Assembly: GCF_051622035.1 (NCBI RefSeq)
Contig: NC_135361.1
Span: forward strand, 29,753,205 to 29,817,204
Reading direction: 5' to 3'
Origin: Arctopsyche grandis
Lineage: Eukaryota > Arthropoda > Insecta > Trichoptera > Hydropsychidae
Length of the DNA stretch: 64,000 nucleotides
In this document: piece after piece, positions 11,400 to 20,783 of the stretch
Layout of the letters: each line of letters starts with the position of its first letter
How positions within the stretch are numbered: the stretch's first letter is position 1
Notes under the pieces: generated by a model
What the model was told of the DNA's origin: nothing
Database searches by the model: none
What the model saw: only the letters and a program-made list of their open reading frames with translations
Program-made: the position numbers and the translations under genes

Positions 11400-11605
11400 G
11401 GTTCGGTGATTACTAGTCACATGTGAACCGGTCACAAGACAACCAGTCGCTCTAGATCGGTCACACGTGATCACCCGTCACAATAAAACTGGTCACATCC
11501 TAAATTTGGTCAATCAGTTTTCTCGTGATCGATTTTAGGGTGTGACCAGTTTTCTTGTGACCAGTTTTCAGGTGTGACCAGTCCTGTGACTGGTTTAAAT
11601 ATGAC
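11400..11605. repeat. GGTCACA / TGTGACC palindromic repeat cluster
   Basis: The left half repeats GGTCACA-type motifs (accggtcacaagac, atcggtcacacgtg, aactggtcacatcc) and the right half repeats their reverse complement (gtgtgaccagttttc, ttgtgaccagttttc, ggtgtgaccagtcc), so the block can fold back. It lies just upstream of the exon at 10809-11255. It is probably a MITE. Confidence 0.7.
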
Positions 11606-12418
11606 TAGAAAGAGTATGGGTACTATCCATATCTCTATCCTACTCCTTTCCTTTTGGGCATGCTTGGATATAATTCCCTTGAACTTCGGAGAAACTTCTC
11701 GTTAATTCGTTTCGTTCTCCAGCTATTGCGTGGTAATACGTCATGCCCGTTGTTGCTGGAACAGTTGGGATTTTATGTCCCTAATAATTATGTGCGTGGT
11801 AGACATCATCATTTGATGGTTGTACCTGCTGCTCGCACAGTTCCTTTTCGAATGGCTCCTATTCCAAGAGCTATTCGACTTCTCAATGAAATCGTTGCTG
11901 CTGTCCCTGAATGTGATATTTTCCACCTTGGGGAGCGTAGATTATCGGATATTATTTTAACATATTTATCTGGTAACCTGCGCTCATAATTACTTTCTTA
12001 ATTTGAATGTGATGAATGAGTGGAATCTTAATCTACTCTCTTCCATTTGGGCCTCGCTGTGATTTTATTTTTATTTATATTTTGTTTTATTTTATTTTAC
12101 TTTTTCTTTCTCCTTTGTATATTTTTATATACTATTTTAATTTTGTTCAGTGTAAACAAAGAATGGGATTTATGGATTTTATTTTTAATTTTTACACTTT
12201 TATTATTTTTTTTCTCTCTGAATGATGTATTATTTTCCTTTTGTTACTTTTTTTTTATTATTTTATTTTACCATGTTTTCTGCTTTTGCTTTTTTCCTTT
12301 ATTTACAGTTTACTTGTTTTTATATCATGTTTTTATATATTTTTCAAATGTAGGCCATTATGGCGCATTAGGTTCTTCCTGTAATGCCACAATGGTCCAA
12401 AACTATTAAATAAATAAA
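11606..12418 (+). pseudogene. 5'-truncated LINE (CR1/Jockey-type) 3' end
   Basis: The C-terminal end of a non-LTR reverse transcriptase is visible: GMLGYNSLELRRNFSLIRFV, LRGNTSCPLLLEQLGFYVP, then an RTVPFRMAPIPRAIRLLNEI block, ending at a stop at 11987-11989. This is the conserved post-RT region of CR1/Jockey-type elements. A T-rich 3' UTR follows and ends in ATTAAATAAATAAATG, a simple-repeat tail as in such LINEs. Confidence 0.8.
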
Positions 12419-12479
12419 TGACTAGTAGTCCGTTTACCGCTAATTCCACACCCCAACAAATTGAATTCATTTATTTATT

Positions 12480-13000
12480 TTCTTTTTTAAATACAGATGT
12501 GCCAAAACCCCAATGCGCCTTCCTGGTCAATTACAAATAATGCAGCATTTTTATTACCCAAGTCGCCGAATTACGAGACATCTATGAATTTCAGTGGTGT
12601 CACCCTAATGGTTTCCATGGGTTTCCGGAAACCCGTTGTTAAAAATTAAAAGTTTCCGGAAACCCGTTAGAAATCTTAAAATTCATATAATTTTTGTCCA
12701 AAATTATACATACCTTGAAAATTGTTGTTGACGGTTACAACTTCGAAAAGGTCGCAGTCGACTACATAGCAGTTAAAGAGAAAAGATGTATGTACATATA
12801 TATATAAATTAAAAAAAAATTGGGGCGACACCACTGCTTATAGATACATTTTACTGTACGTTAATCATAAGCAAACAGCGGTGGCATAGTAGGTAGGAAG
12901 TTATTTAGCCAATTTAATCGAGGAACCGTTTCAACAATGACATCAGAAAAATTGACAAACTCTGATAGGAAACCATTGACCTGGAGTCACAAATATCCAA
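12480..13000 (-). repeat. SINE, copy 3, interrupted by a MITE
   Basis: Shares with copy 2 the tail block (ccccaatgcgccttcctgg), the middle (gagacatctatgaattt) and the 5' body (ggagtcacaaatatccaag). The tRNA-like head is missing or diverged. A short MITE splits it at 12592-12836. Confidence 0.7.
12592..12836. mobile_element. short MITE, hAT-like ends
   Basis: 245 bp with inverted ends CAGTGGTGTCACCC and GGGGCGACACCACTG. The terminal CAGTGG is like the two hAT elements at 31507 and 32214. Contains a repeated GTTTCCGGAAACCCGTT block. An 8-bp target duplication is not evident. Confidence 0.65.
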
Positions 13001-13099
13001 GTTGACCATTAGCATTACTCAGAATAAATTCTTTTAAATCGAGGCCAAATCACGGGATCGGATATATATTTACTGAATTTCGCTGAAAAATAAATAAAT

Positions 13100-13265
13100 A
13101 AATAATAGACTCATAATCAGAGATCGGCGGACTGGTTGCTTTTGCATACAAAGAATGGTTCACTACTTTTAGCCTTTTTTTTTTGCTCTCTTGCTTTGTA
13201 GGACAATAGTGAACCATTTTTTGTGGGCAAAAGCAACTTTTTCGCCGATATCTGCTCATAACTCG
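13100..13265. repeat. hairpin MITE, copy A
   Basis: Inverted arms: ataatcagagatcggcg and tgcttttgcatacaaagaa on the left pair with ttttttgtgggcaaaagca and cgccgatatctgctcat on the right. The core (cttgctttgtaggacaatag, then gtgaaccattttttgtg) recurs in the neighbours at 14227 and 14516. Confidence 0.7.
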
Positions 13266-13740
13266 ATTAATTATTACTTTAAACAAATATTTTGGACAGG
13301 TGCACCGATCACTTGGTCAATCTTCCAAAGCCTGGCTATCCACACTTTGAATAATTTATTTTTAAAATTATTCGAAATTATTCCAGTATTCTTATTCTGA
13401 TTATTGTCTATATCTTCCCCCTTGATAGTTTTTCCGCCAGCCGGACAAAATATGTGTTTGAGAAATCATCGATGCTTGAAACTGTTGCTCCTGATTTCAC
13501 CCATTGGATTGTTTTTGTAATCTGAAATATTTTTAATTCTCTCACATAATATTTAGAGACCACTTTTCTGTTGACTGTTAAGTAGTTTCTAAAAATAACG
13601 CATAGGCAGTGTTAACCTCCTGAAAGGCTTCCTCTTTCTTACAAGTCTTTAAATGGCTCGTTCTAAGGAGCGCTGGTGCGTTGAACTCCCCAGTCAAAAT
13701 CATTAAATTTATATGAATATGCTAGCAGTAAAATAAAAAA

Positions 13741-13893
13741 ATCCCCAAAATACACAGACACACACACATTTTTTTTCTAAATCATGAAAACGTGATCAGT
13801 AATCGATTCTGAGTTCGAATCAGTCAAAATCTTGAGTTCGAATTTTCGCATGATCACAAAACTTCATTTATTGTTACTACGTACATAGATAAA
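13741..13893 (-). repeat. dispersed repeat family, copy
   Basis: Minus-strand copy of the family seen at 18688-19215: blocks for a TGTGTGTCTGTGTATTTTGG-type run, TCGAACTCAGAATCGATTAC and the caaaacttcat...tacatagataaagta end are all present. Confidence 0.7.
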
Positions 13894-14226
13894 GTAAAAA
13901 AAAATGAGTGGGTATATTCCAGGAAGGCATGCGTATTATATACTGATGAAACATATGGTGGGACAATAGTATATTTATGTTATATGATTGTTCGCATGGA
14001 ATTTGGTGCGTCAACGACCTACATATTTCGTTTAGTGCATTTTGCTTGGCACTCCCATTGAAAAATTCTCCATACAAAATGTCAGAAAGATAAAGAGAAT
14101 ATTCAAGTGTTCTCGACACGTGAAACAGATACATATATTTCCATACAAAAATTTGGATCAGCGTTCCACGGTTACGATATTTTGCGATCGGTTTCGAAGG
14201 TGTTCGATCGTCTTCCATTGCATTAT

Positions 14227-14405
14227 CCAGATAGTAAGTTATCACCAGTGTTAGTTGTTGGCTTGATGCTTTTCAAATAAAAATACACCTCTCCATTAGT
14301 ATTCAAAGTAAGAAAGCAAAAAATCGTGGTTTTTCTAAGAAATTGACGATAGTGAACCATTTTTTGTGCGAAAAGCATCGAGCCAACCCCTATCTCTGGT
14401 TATCG
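14227..14405. repeat. hairpin MITE, copy B
   Basis: Inverted ends: gttatcaccagtgttagttg and ggcttgatgctttt on the left pair with gaaaagcatcgagccaac and ccctatctctggttatc on the right. Shares the cgatagtgaaccattttttg core with copy A. Confidence 0.7.
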
Positions 14406-14515
14406 CCTTTGCTTTTGAAGGGGTTATTTTTTTGTCTCAATTTTTGGAATTCCAAATGTACCTACTTGTTAGTATTAAGTAATTACTCCCTGATCCCATT
14501 GAACAATAACCAGAC

Positions 14516-14680
14516 TTAGACGTTGGCTTAGTGCTCGTTAAATAACAATAGACCTTTCCATTGTCATACAAAGCAAGAGAGTAAAAAAACATGGTTGACA
14601 ATAGTAAACCATTTTTTTATGTATGAAGCATCATCCGAACGCTGCCGAGTGCTATTCCCCAGGAAACAGAGGTTGCCGTT
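14516..14680. repeat. hairpin MITE-related sequence, copy C
   Basis: Carries tccattgtcatacaaagcaa, gagagtaaaaaaacatggtt and gacaatagtaaacca, i.e. the family core, with more diverged ends. It runs into copy D. Confidence 0.5.
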
Positions 14681-14790
14681 AGTCAATTTCTATTGTCCTA
14701 CAAAGCTAGAGAGAATAATAAAATGTTGACAATAGAAATTTACAATAAGCAACCTCTCTTTCCTGGGAAATAGCATTCGAGCGCTCATCC
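14643..14790. repeat. hairpin MITE, copy D
   Basis: Long inverted repeat: left arm cgagtgctattccccaggaa, then agaggttgc and tcaatttctattgtc; right arm gacaatagaaatt, gcaacctctctttcctggg and aaatagcattcgagcg. The loop holds ctacaaagctagagag. Confidence 0.75.
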
Positions 14791-14799
14791 TTAGTAATA

Positions 14800-15560
14800 A
14801 TTATTATAACTAGAGGTAGGATAGTCACAGTGCTATCCATTGTTCCATTGTTGTAAATCCTTTGTAAAAAAGGTTCGGCAAACCTTTAACAATGCATTTA
14901 CAACCTTTGAACAATACGTGGCACCTTCTTGGTCCGGTGACTAATTATAACATAATAAGAAGTATGTACATAGATGAGTCTCTGGGTAGAGTGAATGTTT
15001 TTGATCCCTCCTCTTTTATCGCCTTCTTATTCTAAAATAAAATGCCCTGCATTTGTATAATTACAAATACAAACAATATGCTACCCGTTATCTTAAATTA
15101 TCACTGCGAATTTACGCACAAACTATAAATATCGTTTATCTAATTGCAAAGAGCGGAACTGCTATTGTTGTTGGCCAGTGCAAATTTATAGGCCACTTGA
15201 TATTTAAAATATTTAAAACGTTTTGTGCTGCTGTTCCATATTTATTGATTGGCAATATATAATATTTATTACTATCGTTAGTATTTTGTTTTACTTCGGG
15301 TTTATCTTTTTTACTAATTAAATATAAATTGAAAAGATAGCGAACAGAAAATGTCAATGTGTAAATGAAAGTGTTCGATTTCGACGTAGAGTGATGAGAA
15401 CATTATTTCGAGATTGAAAGTATTGATTTTATTGCGAACTACATACATATGTATGTATGTAAAAGCAGATATGTTTGTACATAGATGGATGGTGAATCAG
15501 ACAACAGTTTAATCACATTCATATTTTATTTAAAATGGCCGCATATATGTATTACAGCAA
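14800..15560. other. intergenic DNA, nothing recognised
   Basis: AT-rich DNA between the MITE cluster and the protease gene. A TTTATT (AATAAA on the minus strand) near 15525-15530 is a candidate polyadenylation signal for the protease. Confidence 0.5.
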
Positions 15561-15563
15561 AAA

Positions 15564-16818
15564 TCAATAATCTACGTTGAAATAGTCATCGTCTAAATCA
15601 AGATGCTCCGTGATAAAATCGACAAAGGACGACACCTTAGTGTACACGGATGGAGCTCCTTTTGTTCCACAAGGATTGTAGCCCCAAGATACGATTCCAA
15701 TCTGTGAAAAATAATTTTAATTTAATCTTTCGCTCTTAATTCAGACATATTTCACGATCAAAAACCAAACGCAACCTGAACAGTTTTATTGTTTTCAATT
15801 TGAACCAAAGGGCCTCCGGAATCACCATTGCAAGCAGATTTACCACCAGTAAGAGGACCAGTGCAAACATTGGACCTTTCATCCAGAGGATTTCTATCCT
15901 CCTCACTGTCTCTGAACGATTCGACGGAGTCGTTGCATTCTAAAACAAAATTAAATGTTTCAATCAATCATTTACATTACATGTTCTGATAATTTTTCAA
16001 CAATTAGGTACCTTTGAAAGTCAATATAGGCAGGTCGATCTCTTGAAGTTTTTCTGGAGCTTTGCTATTTGGTGCCGATTTCAGAAGACCCCAACCAGCC
16101 AACCTGGACTCTCCAATTGGAGTCGTGTCCTGTTCAGCTAAACGAATCGGTTGAACTCTACTATTGAAAAAAATTGGTTTTGCTAGTCTCAGCAAGGCAA
16201 TATCGTTAGGATTCACTCCCCTAGATCAATAAAGTAAAAATCACAAAATCAGAAACCATTTCATCATTAGTTCATAATTAAACTTTATTTAATATATTTA
16301 CCCCTCATAATCAGGATGTATGATCCTTTCTACGACTCGTATCGTTTGAGCTGAAGATTCCTTTCCTTTCACAGAATGAATACCAGCAACGATATCCATA
16401 GGTATGATATAGTTCCAGAAGGAATCATTGTCTCTGACGCAATGAGCAGCTGTTAGGATCTATGATTCAAAATATACTATGAAGGGAAGCAAAAGGATAC
16501 ACAAATCGATGAGTTTGATTAGAACCTACCCAATATTCGTTCAAAATAGACCCAGCACAGGTGTGACGGTGCATCCACAGATATTTGTTCTGGAGCGAGA
16601 CTATATATGGATGTGAATGGGGCTCAGCCTCCCATCCACCCACAATTTTATTATCTTGAAATCTATTAACAAACCCACCTAAAATACAAAATATAACCAT
16701 CTGTGGTGATTGTGCTGCGTTTGAGGTTGCAGTTGAAAACTAAATAAGTGGTTGGAAACTCACCATTTACTAATAAAAGTAATTCGCCCAGCAGAAAAGC
16801 AGTCGTTAAAGCGTTCAT
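15564..16818 (-). CDS. secreted chymotrypsin-like serine protease (S1A)
   Basis: Six coding exons on the minus strand, all with GT/AG borders and matching phases: 16818-16764, 16678-16530, 16459-16302, 16220-16012, 15939-15776 and 15701-15564. They join to 873 nt, 290 residues. Residues 1-18 are a hydrophobic signal peptide (MNALTTAFLLGELLLLV). A short propeptide ends at Lys29 before IVGG (30-33), the activation site. The triad is His74 (LTAAHC), Asp127 (NDIALL) and Ser231 (CNGDSGGP). The residue equivalent to chymotrypsin 189 is Ser225 (KSACNGDS), not Asp, and glycines flank the pocket (SWG), so chymotrypsin-like rather than trypsin-like specificity is inferred. An acidic insertion (SFRDSEEDRNPLDERS) precedes the active-site loop. 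A TATA box lies upstream. Probably a digestive enzyme. No defect is seen. Confidence 0.95.
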
Positions 16819-16882
16819 TGCAAAGCTAATGTTTCAACACTAATAATTGTGCAATGAATGATAGATGCAGGACATCGTAACC

Positions 16883-16890
16883 CTTTTATA
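16883..16890 (-). promoter_or_regulatory. TATA box of the serine protease gene
   Basis: TATAAAAG on the minus strand, 65 bp upstream of the start codon. A start site about 30 bp downstream would give a 5' UTR of roughly 35-45 nt. Confidence 0.7.
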
Positions 16891-16899
16891 TTTAAAATA

Positions 16900-17600
16900 A
16901 ATTGTGTTTCGAGATAAAAATACAATATGCGGGCTAAAACAATTCGTGGATTTTATGTCTAGTTGTAGAGCTCTGTATGTCAATGTAAAATTTTTCAGAT
17001 ACGGTTGGAAAATGAGGTTTATTCGAATGATTCACGAAATTTAATCGTAGAAATGTGCAAAAAATTTATAAATAATTCAAAAATATTTGACTCATCTATA
17101 CTTATAAAATTTAGAGTCAAATGAAAAGTTTACAATTTGCATACTTTATTTTAAATTAAGCTTGAAAGAAAATTAATTTATTTTTATGCGTTTATGAAAA
17201 AAAAATTTTACGAGTTTCAACTCGATAATGCTACATTGCTGAGACAATTATAGTTATCTTTACTGGGTACTAATCATACCTCCGAGATTAAACCGTTATG
17301 TAAGCCAATTATAAAAAGAATTTGCATAATTAAAACGTATATCGCCACATTTGATCTGTCATACTTAATATATATAATTGTAATTATGCTGTTGTCTATT
17401 AGGTACATATGTATATATATATATATTTTATCTAGTACGTATGTATGTACATATGTACGTGAAATGAATTTGGTACACATTTTACCGTGACCAATATTTA
17501 TTATCAAAGGGACGAAGTGGCCCTTTTGAATATTGACGATTTGGGCATTAGGCAATGAGTATTTGTAAAAAAAAAACGACAAGATAAAGGAATGACATTC
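16900..17600. other. intergenic DNA, nothing recognised
   Basis: AT-rich, with ACATATGTA runs near 17403-17460. The AATAAA complement at 17603-17608 probably serves the CDC26 gene. Confidence 0.4.
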
Positions 17601-17654
17601 ACGATTTATTTGATTACATAATAAAAATTAAAATAAAAAAAATATATAATATAT

Positions 17655-17870
17655 TCAATTGCTTCGTTTTCCTTGCTGCGTTAGTCCTATTCGATCACGG
17701 ATTTCTTTTGTTGATTTTTTTCCTATATTCCAAGTGGGCGGCTTATGCAGGGACGTATTATTCGGATCTTGACCAGATTGGCTCATGTTAGCTTGTTCTC
17801 TTTTCATCGCATCGTATTCTTGCAGATCGTCCAACTTCAAGTCAATAACTGTAATCGGTCGACGAATCAT
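17655..17870 (-). CDS. CDC26: anaphase-promoting complex subunit CDC26 (APC12) homologue
   Basis: 71 residues. CDC26 is a small subunit of the anaphase-promoting complex whose N-terminus is buried in the TPR groove of APC6/CDC16 and stabilises it. The start MIRRPITVIDLKLDDLQEYD matches the diagnostic N-terminus of the family (Met, basic residues, Pro-Thr, then an acidic LKLDD helix). A DRIG motif near the end (EIRDRIGLTQQ) is the second conserved block. The length fits the family. Just upstream a pyrimidine-rich acceptor (tttttttctttcag, exon from 17880) suggests an intron in the 5' UTR. AATAAA follows the stop at about 17603-17608 on the minus strand. The coding part has no introns and no defects. 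Confidence 0.88.
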   Translation of the reverse strand: MIRRPITVIDLKLDDLQEYDAMKREQANMSQSGQDPNNTSLHKPPTWNIGKKSTKEIRDRIGLTQQGKRSN

Positions 17871-18345
17871 ATTCCTTTATCTGAAAGAAAAAAAAATAAC
17901 ATTGTACTATATAATATATTCTTTAAGACTACAAAAAAATAAAAGCAATGAATATGATTTGAATAATACTTTAGATGAAATGCTAATTTTTAAAAACACA
18001 TATAAGACGTAGTATATTCTAAAATAATACCTAGACAATAAATTCTAATAATAGACAATATATTCTAGCTTGCGTTTGCAGCACTGTTAGCACCGGATAT
18101 TATTGATTTTATCAGACGAATAGAAGTTTCCGAACACGGCCGAGCTGCGAGTTTCTATATTGTAGGTAGATAGCGTTGAGAAATCCCACAATCTTTAGAA
18201 CTCTTATATAATCACTCAAATGAACCAATAAAATAACATTCTCGTTTAAATAAATCAAAAGTTAGTCTCTGATCGAAGTGAGTTTGTATTTCCGTATAGT
18301 ATATTGTCAAGGATAAGTACAATTTGAAATGCCAGTGGAGCTTAC

Positions 18346-18448
18346 TGGCCGGCAAACCTTGTGAGGAAGGGACCTTCGCGATGTATCGATCTGTCGATAC
18401 GATCCAGTATAATATTAATGATATTAGAATTATATACGGAATATACAA
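18346..18448 (-). CDS. possible first exon of a membrane-anchored protein
   Basis: ATG at 18448-18446 opens 34 codons with a strong hydrophobic anchor (MYIPYIILISLILYWIV) followed by basic residues and KVPSSQGLP, ending at a good donor (CCA|GTAAGC). The layout of signal anchor then a Pro/Gly-rich turn resembles microsomal cytochrome P450 N-termini, but the match is weak. Splicing it to the CDC26 exon would give an immediate stop, so they are not one protein. Could be a lone or pseudogene exon. Confidence 0.22.
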
Positions 18449-18687
18449 TTTCTAAAAATATATGGTATTTATTTCATTGGTACCGTTCACAATTAGTAAG
18501 TTAAATAAAATGGGAAAACTCTAACAGAGATGATCCATTTAAAAATCATTCAGATCTTTCCAGCAGCGATAGACATACTCATAAACATCATATTTGAACC
18601 CCCAATCTCAGTACTGGTAAATAACCGAGCGAAGCTAATAAAAAGCTTGTAAAACCTTGTACAGCTTGTAAAAGCTTGTACTTCAAA

Positions 18688-19215
18688 TTTTGACTTTATC
18701 TATGTACATACTTAGTAACAATAGATGAAGTTTTGTGTTCATGCGAAAATTCGAACACGAGATTTTGACTGATTCGAACTCAGAATCGATTACTGATCAC
18801 GTTTTCGTGGTTTAGAAAAAATGTGTGTGTATGTCTGTGTATTTTGGGGATTTTTTGAATACCGTTAGTCCTATCGAACTGAAACGTAGTATCGGTTACT
18901 GAAATTCTTATCGACACGACGTAAATTTTTTTCAAATTTTTAAGTTGACTGGAAATGGTACCTCCCCTTATAGATGTCCTCTTTTTTTTTAAGTTTTTGA
19001 ATTCAATTATCTCCCAAGCTGTTAACTGAATCGGACTGAATTTTTTTTACATGTACTAGAAATAATAACCTTTATATTTTTAAATATTTTTATCTGAACC
19101 AGAAGTAGTACTTTTACTCTAGAGAATCGAGGTTTTTTATGTTTTTCTCAGAAACCTTTTGGTTTATTACACTGAAAGTTTATCTAGAAGTTTAAGCATA
19201 ATAGCATGTCCGGGA
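18688..19215 (+). repeat. dispersed repeat family, longest copy
   Basis: Starts with ctttatctatgtacata and caatagatgaagttttgtg, then ttcgaacacgag...tcgaactcagaatcgatt, a TGTGTGTATGTCTGTGTATT tract and gaagtagtacttttactcta. Other copies are at 6918-6990, 13741-13893, 29811-29915 and 32070-33180 (split by a hAT). No coding region is seen. Family unidentified. Confidence 0.75.
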
Positions 19216-19824
19216 AGCTTACTGTGAAAAAAAAACCTCCTAATAATAATATTCGTAATTGCAAATTTTACCGACGCGAAAGTTTGAAGCGCCATTGTGT
19301 AGTCAAGGAAATGTGTTCGTTGGTAACCACGTTACCAGTTGGTTTATGACGACAAGGCTTTGAAGATACGTTATTTGATCTCCAACCATAACTTGAAACG
19401 GGAACGGGAATTGCGTGCCTTATTCTGGCATTGCAACGCATGCCAGCACGCAACGATTTCAGCTAGTATGTACATATATAAATAAAATATAGAGTGAAAA
19501 AAGAAAAAGTTATAGGCGTTTAAATAATTAAAATTTGACAGCGAGATGGCAGGGCGAGAAGTAATTAAACTACCGATGTGAATGATGAATGTGACAGATA
19601 AACGTCCCGATACGATATTTTTTTACCATCGTAATTGCGGATGATACCTTAACTTATATTGATGACCAAAATGAGCAATATGGCAAAGTATGAAAACGAT
19701 CGGATAAGAGATAAGGGATATAAAAAATTACCGCTTACACGAAAACCATGTGAAACGTATAAGAGGTTAGTAATAATAATAATAAAAAGGTGAAGTAGTA
19801 CGGGGAGGCATTCTAAAGCGGCCA
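19216..19824. other. repeat-rich intergenic DNA
   Basis: Around 19600-19740 lies a block (gatgaccaaaatgagcaata, then gaaaacgatcggataagag) also found, in the opposite orientation, at about 21050-21130 and 62425-62560. No gene recognised. Confidence 0.6.
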
Positions 19825-20320
19825 TTAAGAGGCCTGTACACCCGAAACCTTAATTTTGTTATGTATATATTGAGTGAATGTGACAATATATATCAATATA
19901 TATATTGAGTGAATGCGACAGTTGCGCTTCGACCAGATAAAACGTGTTTTAAATTGACAAAATCGAGGTTTCGTATTCAACTATTTTCTCCTCCAAAACT
20001 GGACCAATTTTTAAAAAAATCTCATCATCGGTATGAGAAAGATATTTTCTGTGCATCTATCGGCGTATTTTTTTTAAAATCGACCGTTAAATAACCACGC
20101 TAGACTCTTTTCGTGGGTGTAAAAAAGAGGCGATTTTATAGATGTTTGGCGGCTCCTAGCTCCTATAAAAAATAATTAATCAAAAAAATAAAACGATAGA
20201 TGCACCCCAATGGTGGATATCCATAGCATATTAAACAATAATTTCTCTAGTGCCATAATTGAGGTAGGGAGAAGTATAGTACGTTTGTATGGACAAGGCG
20301 CTGCTGTCCAGCCCTCTTAA
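19825..20320. mobile_element. TTAA-flanked MITE, copy 1
   Basis: 496 bp bounded by TTAA on each side, with inverted ends TTAAGAGGCCTGTACACC and GCTGTCCAGCCCTCTTAA. TTAA target duplication is typical of piggyBac-type elements. The second copy is at 33549-33976, with near-identical 3' halves. Confidence 0.75.
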
Positions 20321-20755
20321 GTATAAGTATAAGGCTTCCGACGCAAAAAGAATTTTTAAATTCAGCTTTGCTTGTGAAAAGTATTAAAAACATTATAGTG
20401 TGTTGATATTATCAAAAGGCATGCAGAATTAAAATGAAATATCAATTTTGTATGTGTTATATTATGCTTGTAGTATAGAAAGGTGTTGGCGAACACGAGA
20501 GATGGGTCGGTTGCGAACGCGCAACGCAGTTGGTACGAATGAAGGGCCGACCCGGGGCTCTTCCACCGAAGGGGTCGGAAGAGAGCACTCGTTGTCTGGC
20601 GGTTCTCGCGTTCGGAGCTCGACGACCGGTCACCGCAACTACTTCGATAGCTGAAACTCCACTGCACTGACTCTGACTCTGACACTGACACCGACACTGA
20701 CTCCGACACCGACACCGACACCGACACTGACAGTCAACCGGAACCGGCCGCCAAA
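20321..20755 (+). promoter_or_regulatory. promoter / 5' UTR region of ING3 with CTGACA/CACCGA microsatellite
   Basis: GC content rises sharply from about 20490. 20670-20732 is an imperfect hexamer repeat (ctgactctgacactgac, ccgacaccgacaccgac). The start codon has a good context (ggccgccaaaATG). No TATA box is evident. The extent of promoter and UTR is inferred from composition. Confidence 0.5.
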
Positions 20756-20783
20756 ATGCTGTACCTGGAAGATTACCTCGAAA
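20756..20783 (+). CDS. ING3: ING3 coding exon 1
   Basis: 28 nt encoding MLYLEDYLE plus one base, ending at donor A|GTGAGT. It is too short to stand out alone. It is assigned by the identity of MLYLEDYLE to the ING3 N-terminus and by exact phase continuity with exon 2 (A + TG gives Met, then [11 protein letters not shown]). Confidence 0.9.

Noticed and set aside
12016..12409. 120-codon hydrophobic frame (FILFYFFFLL...)
   Set aside because: Translation of the T-rich 3' UTR of the LINE remnant.
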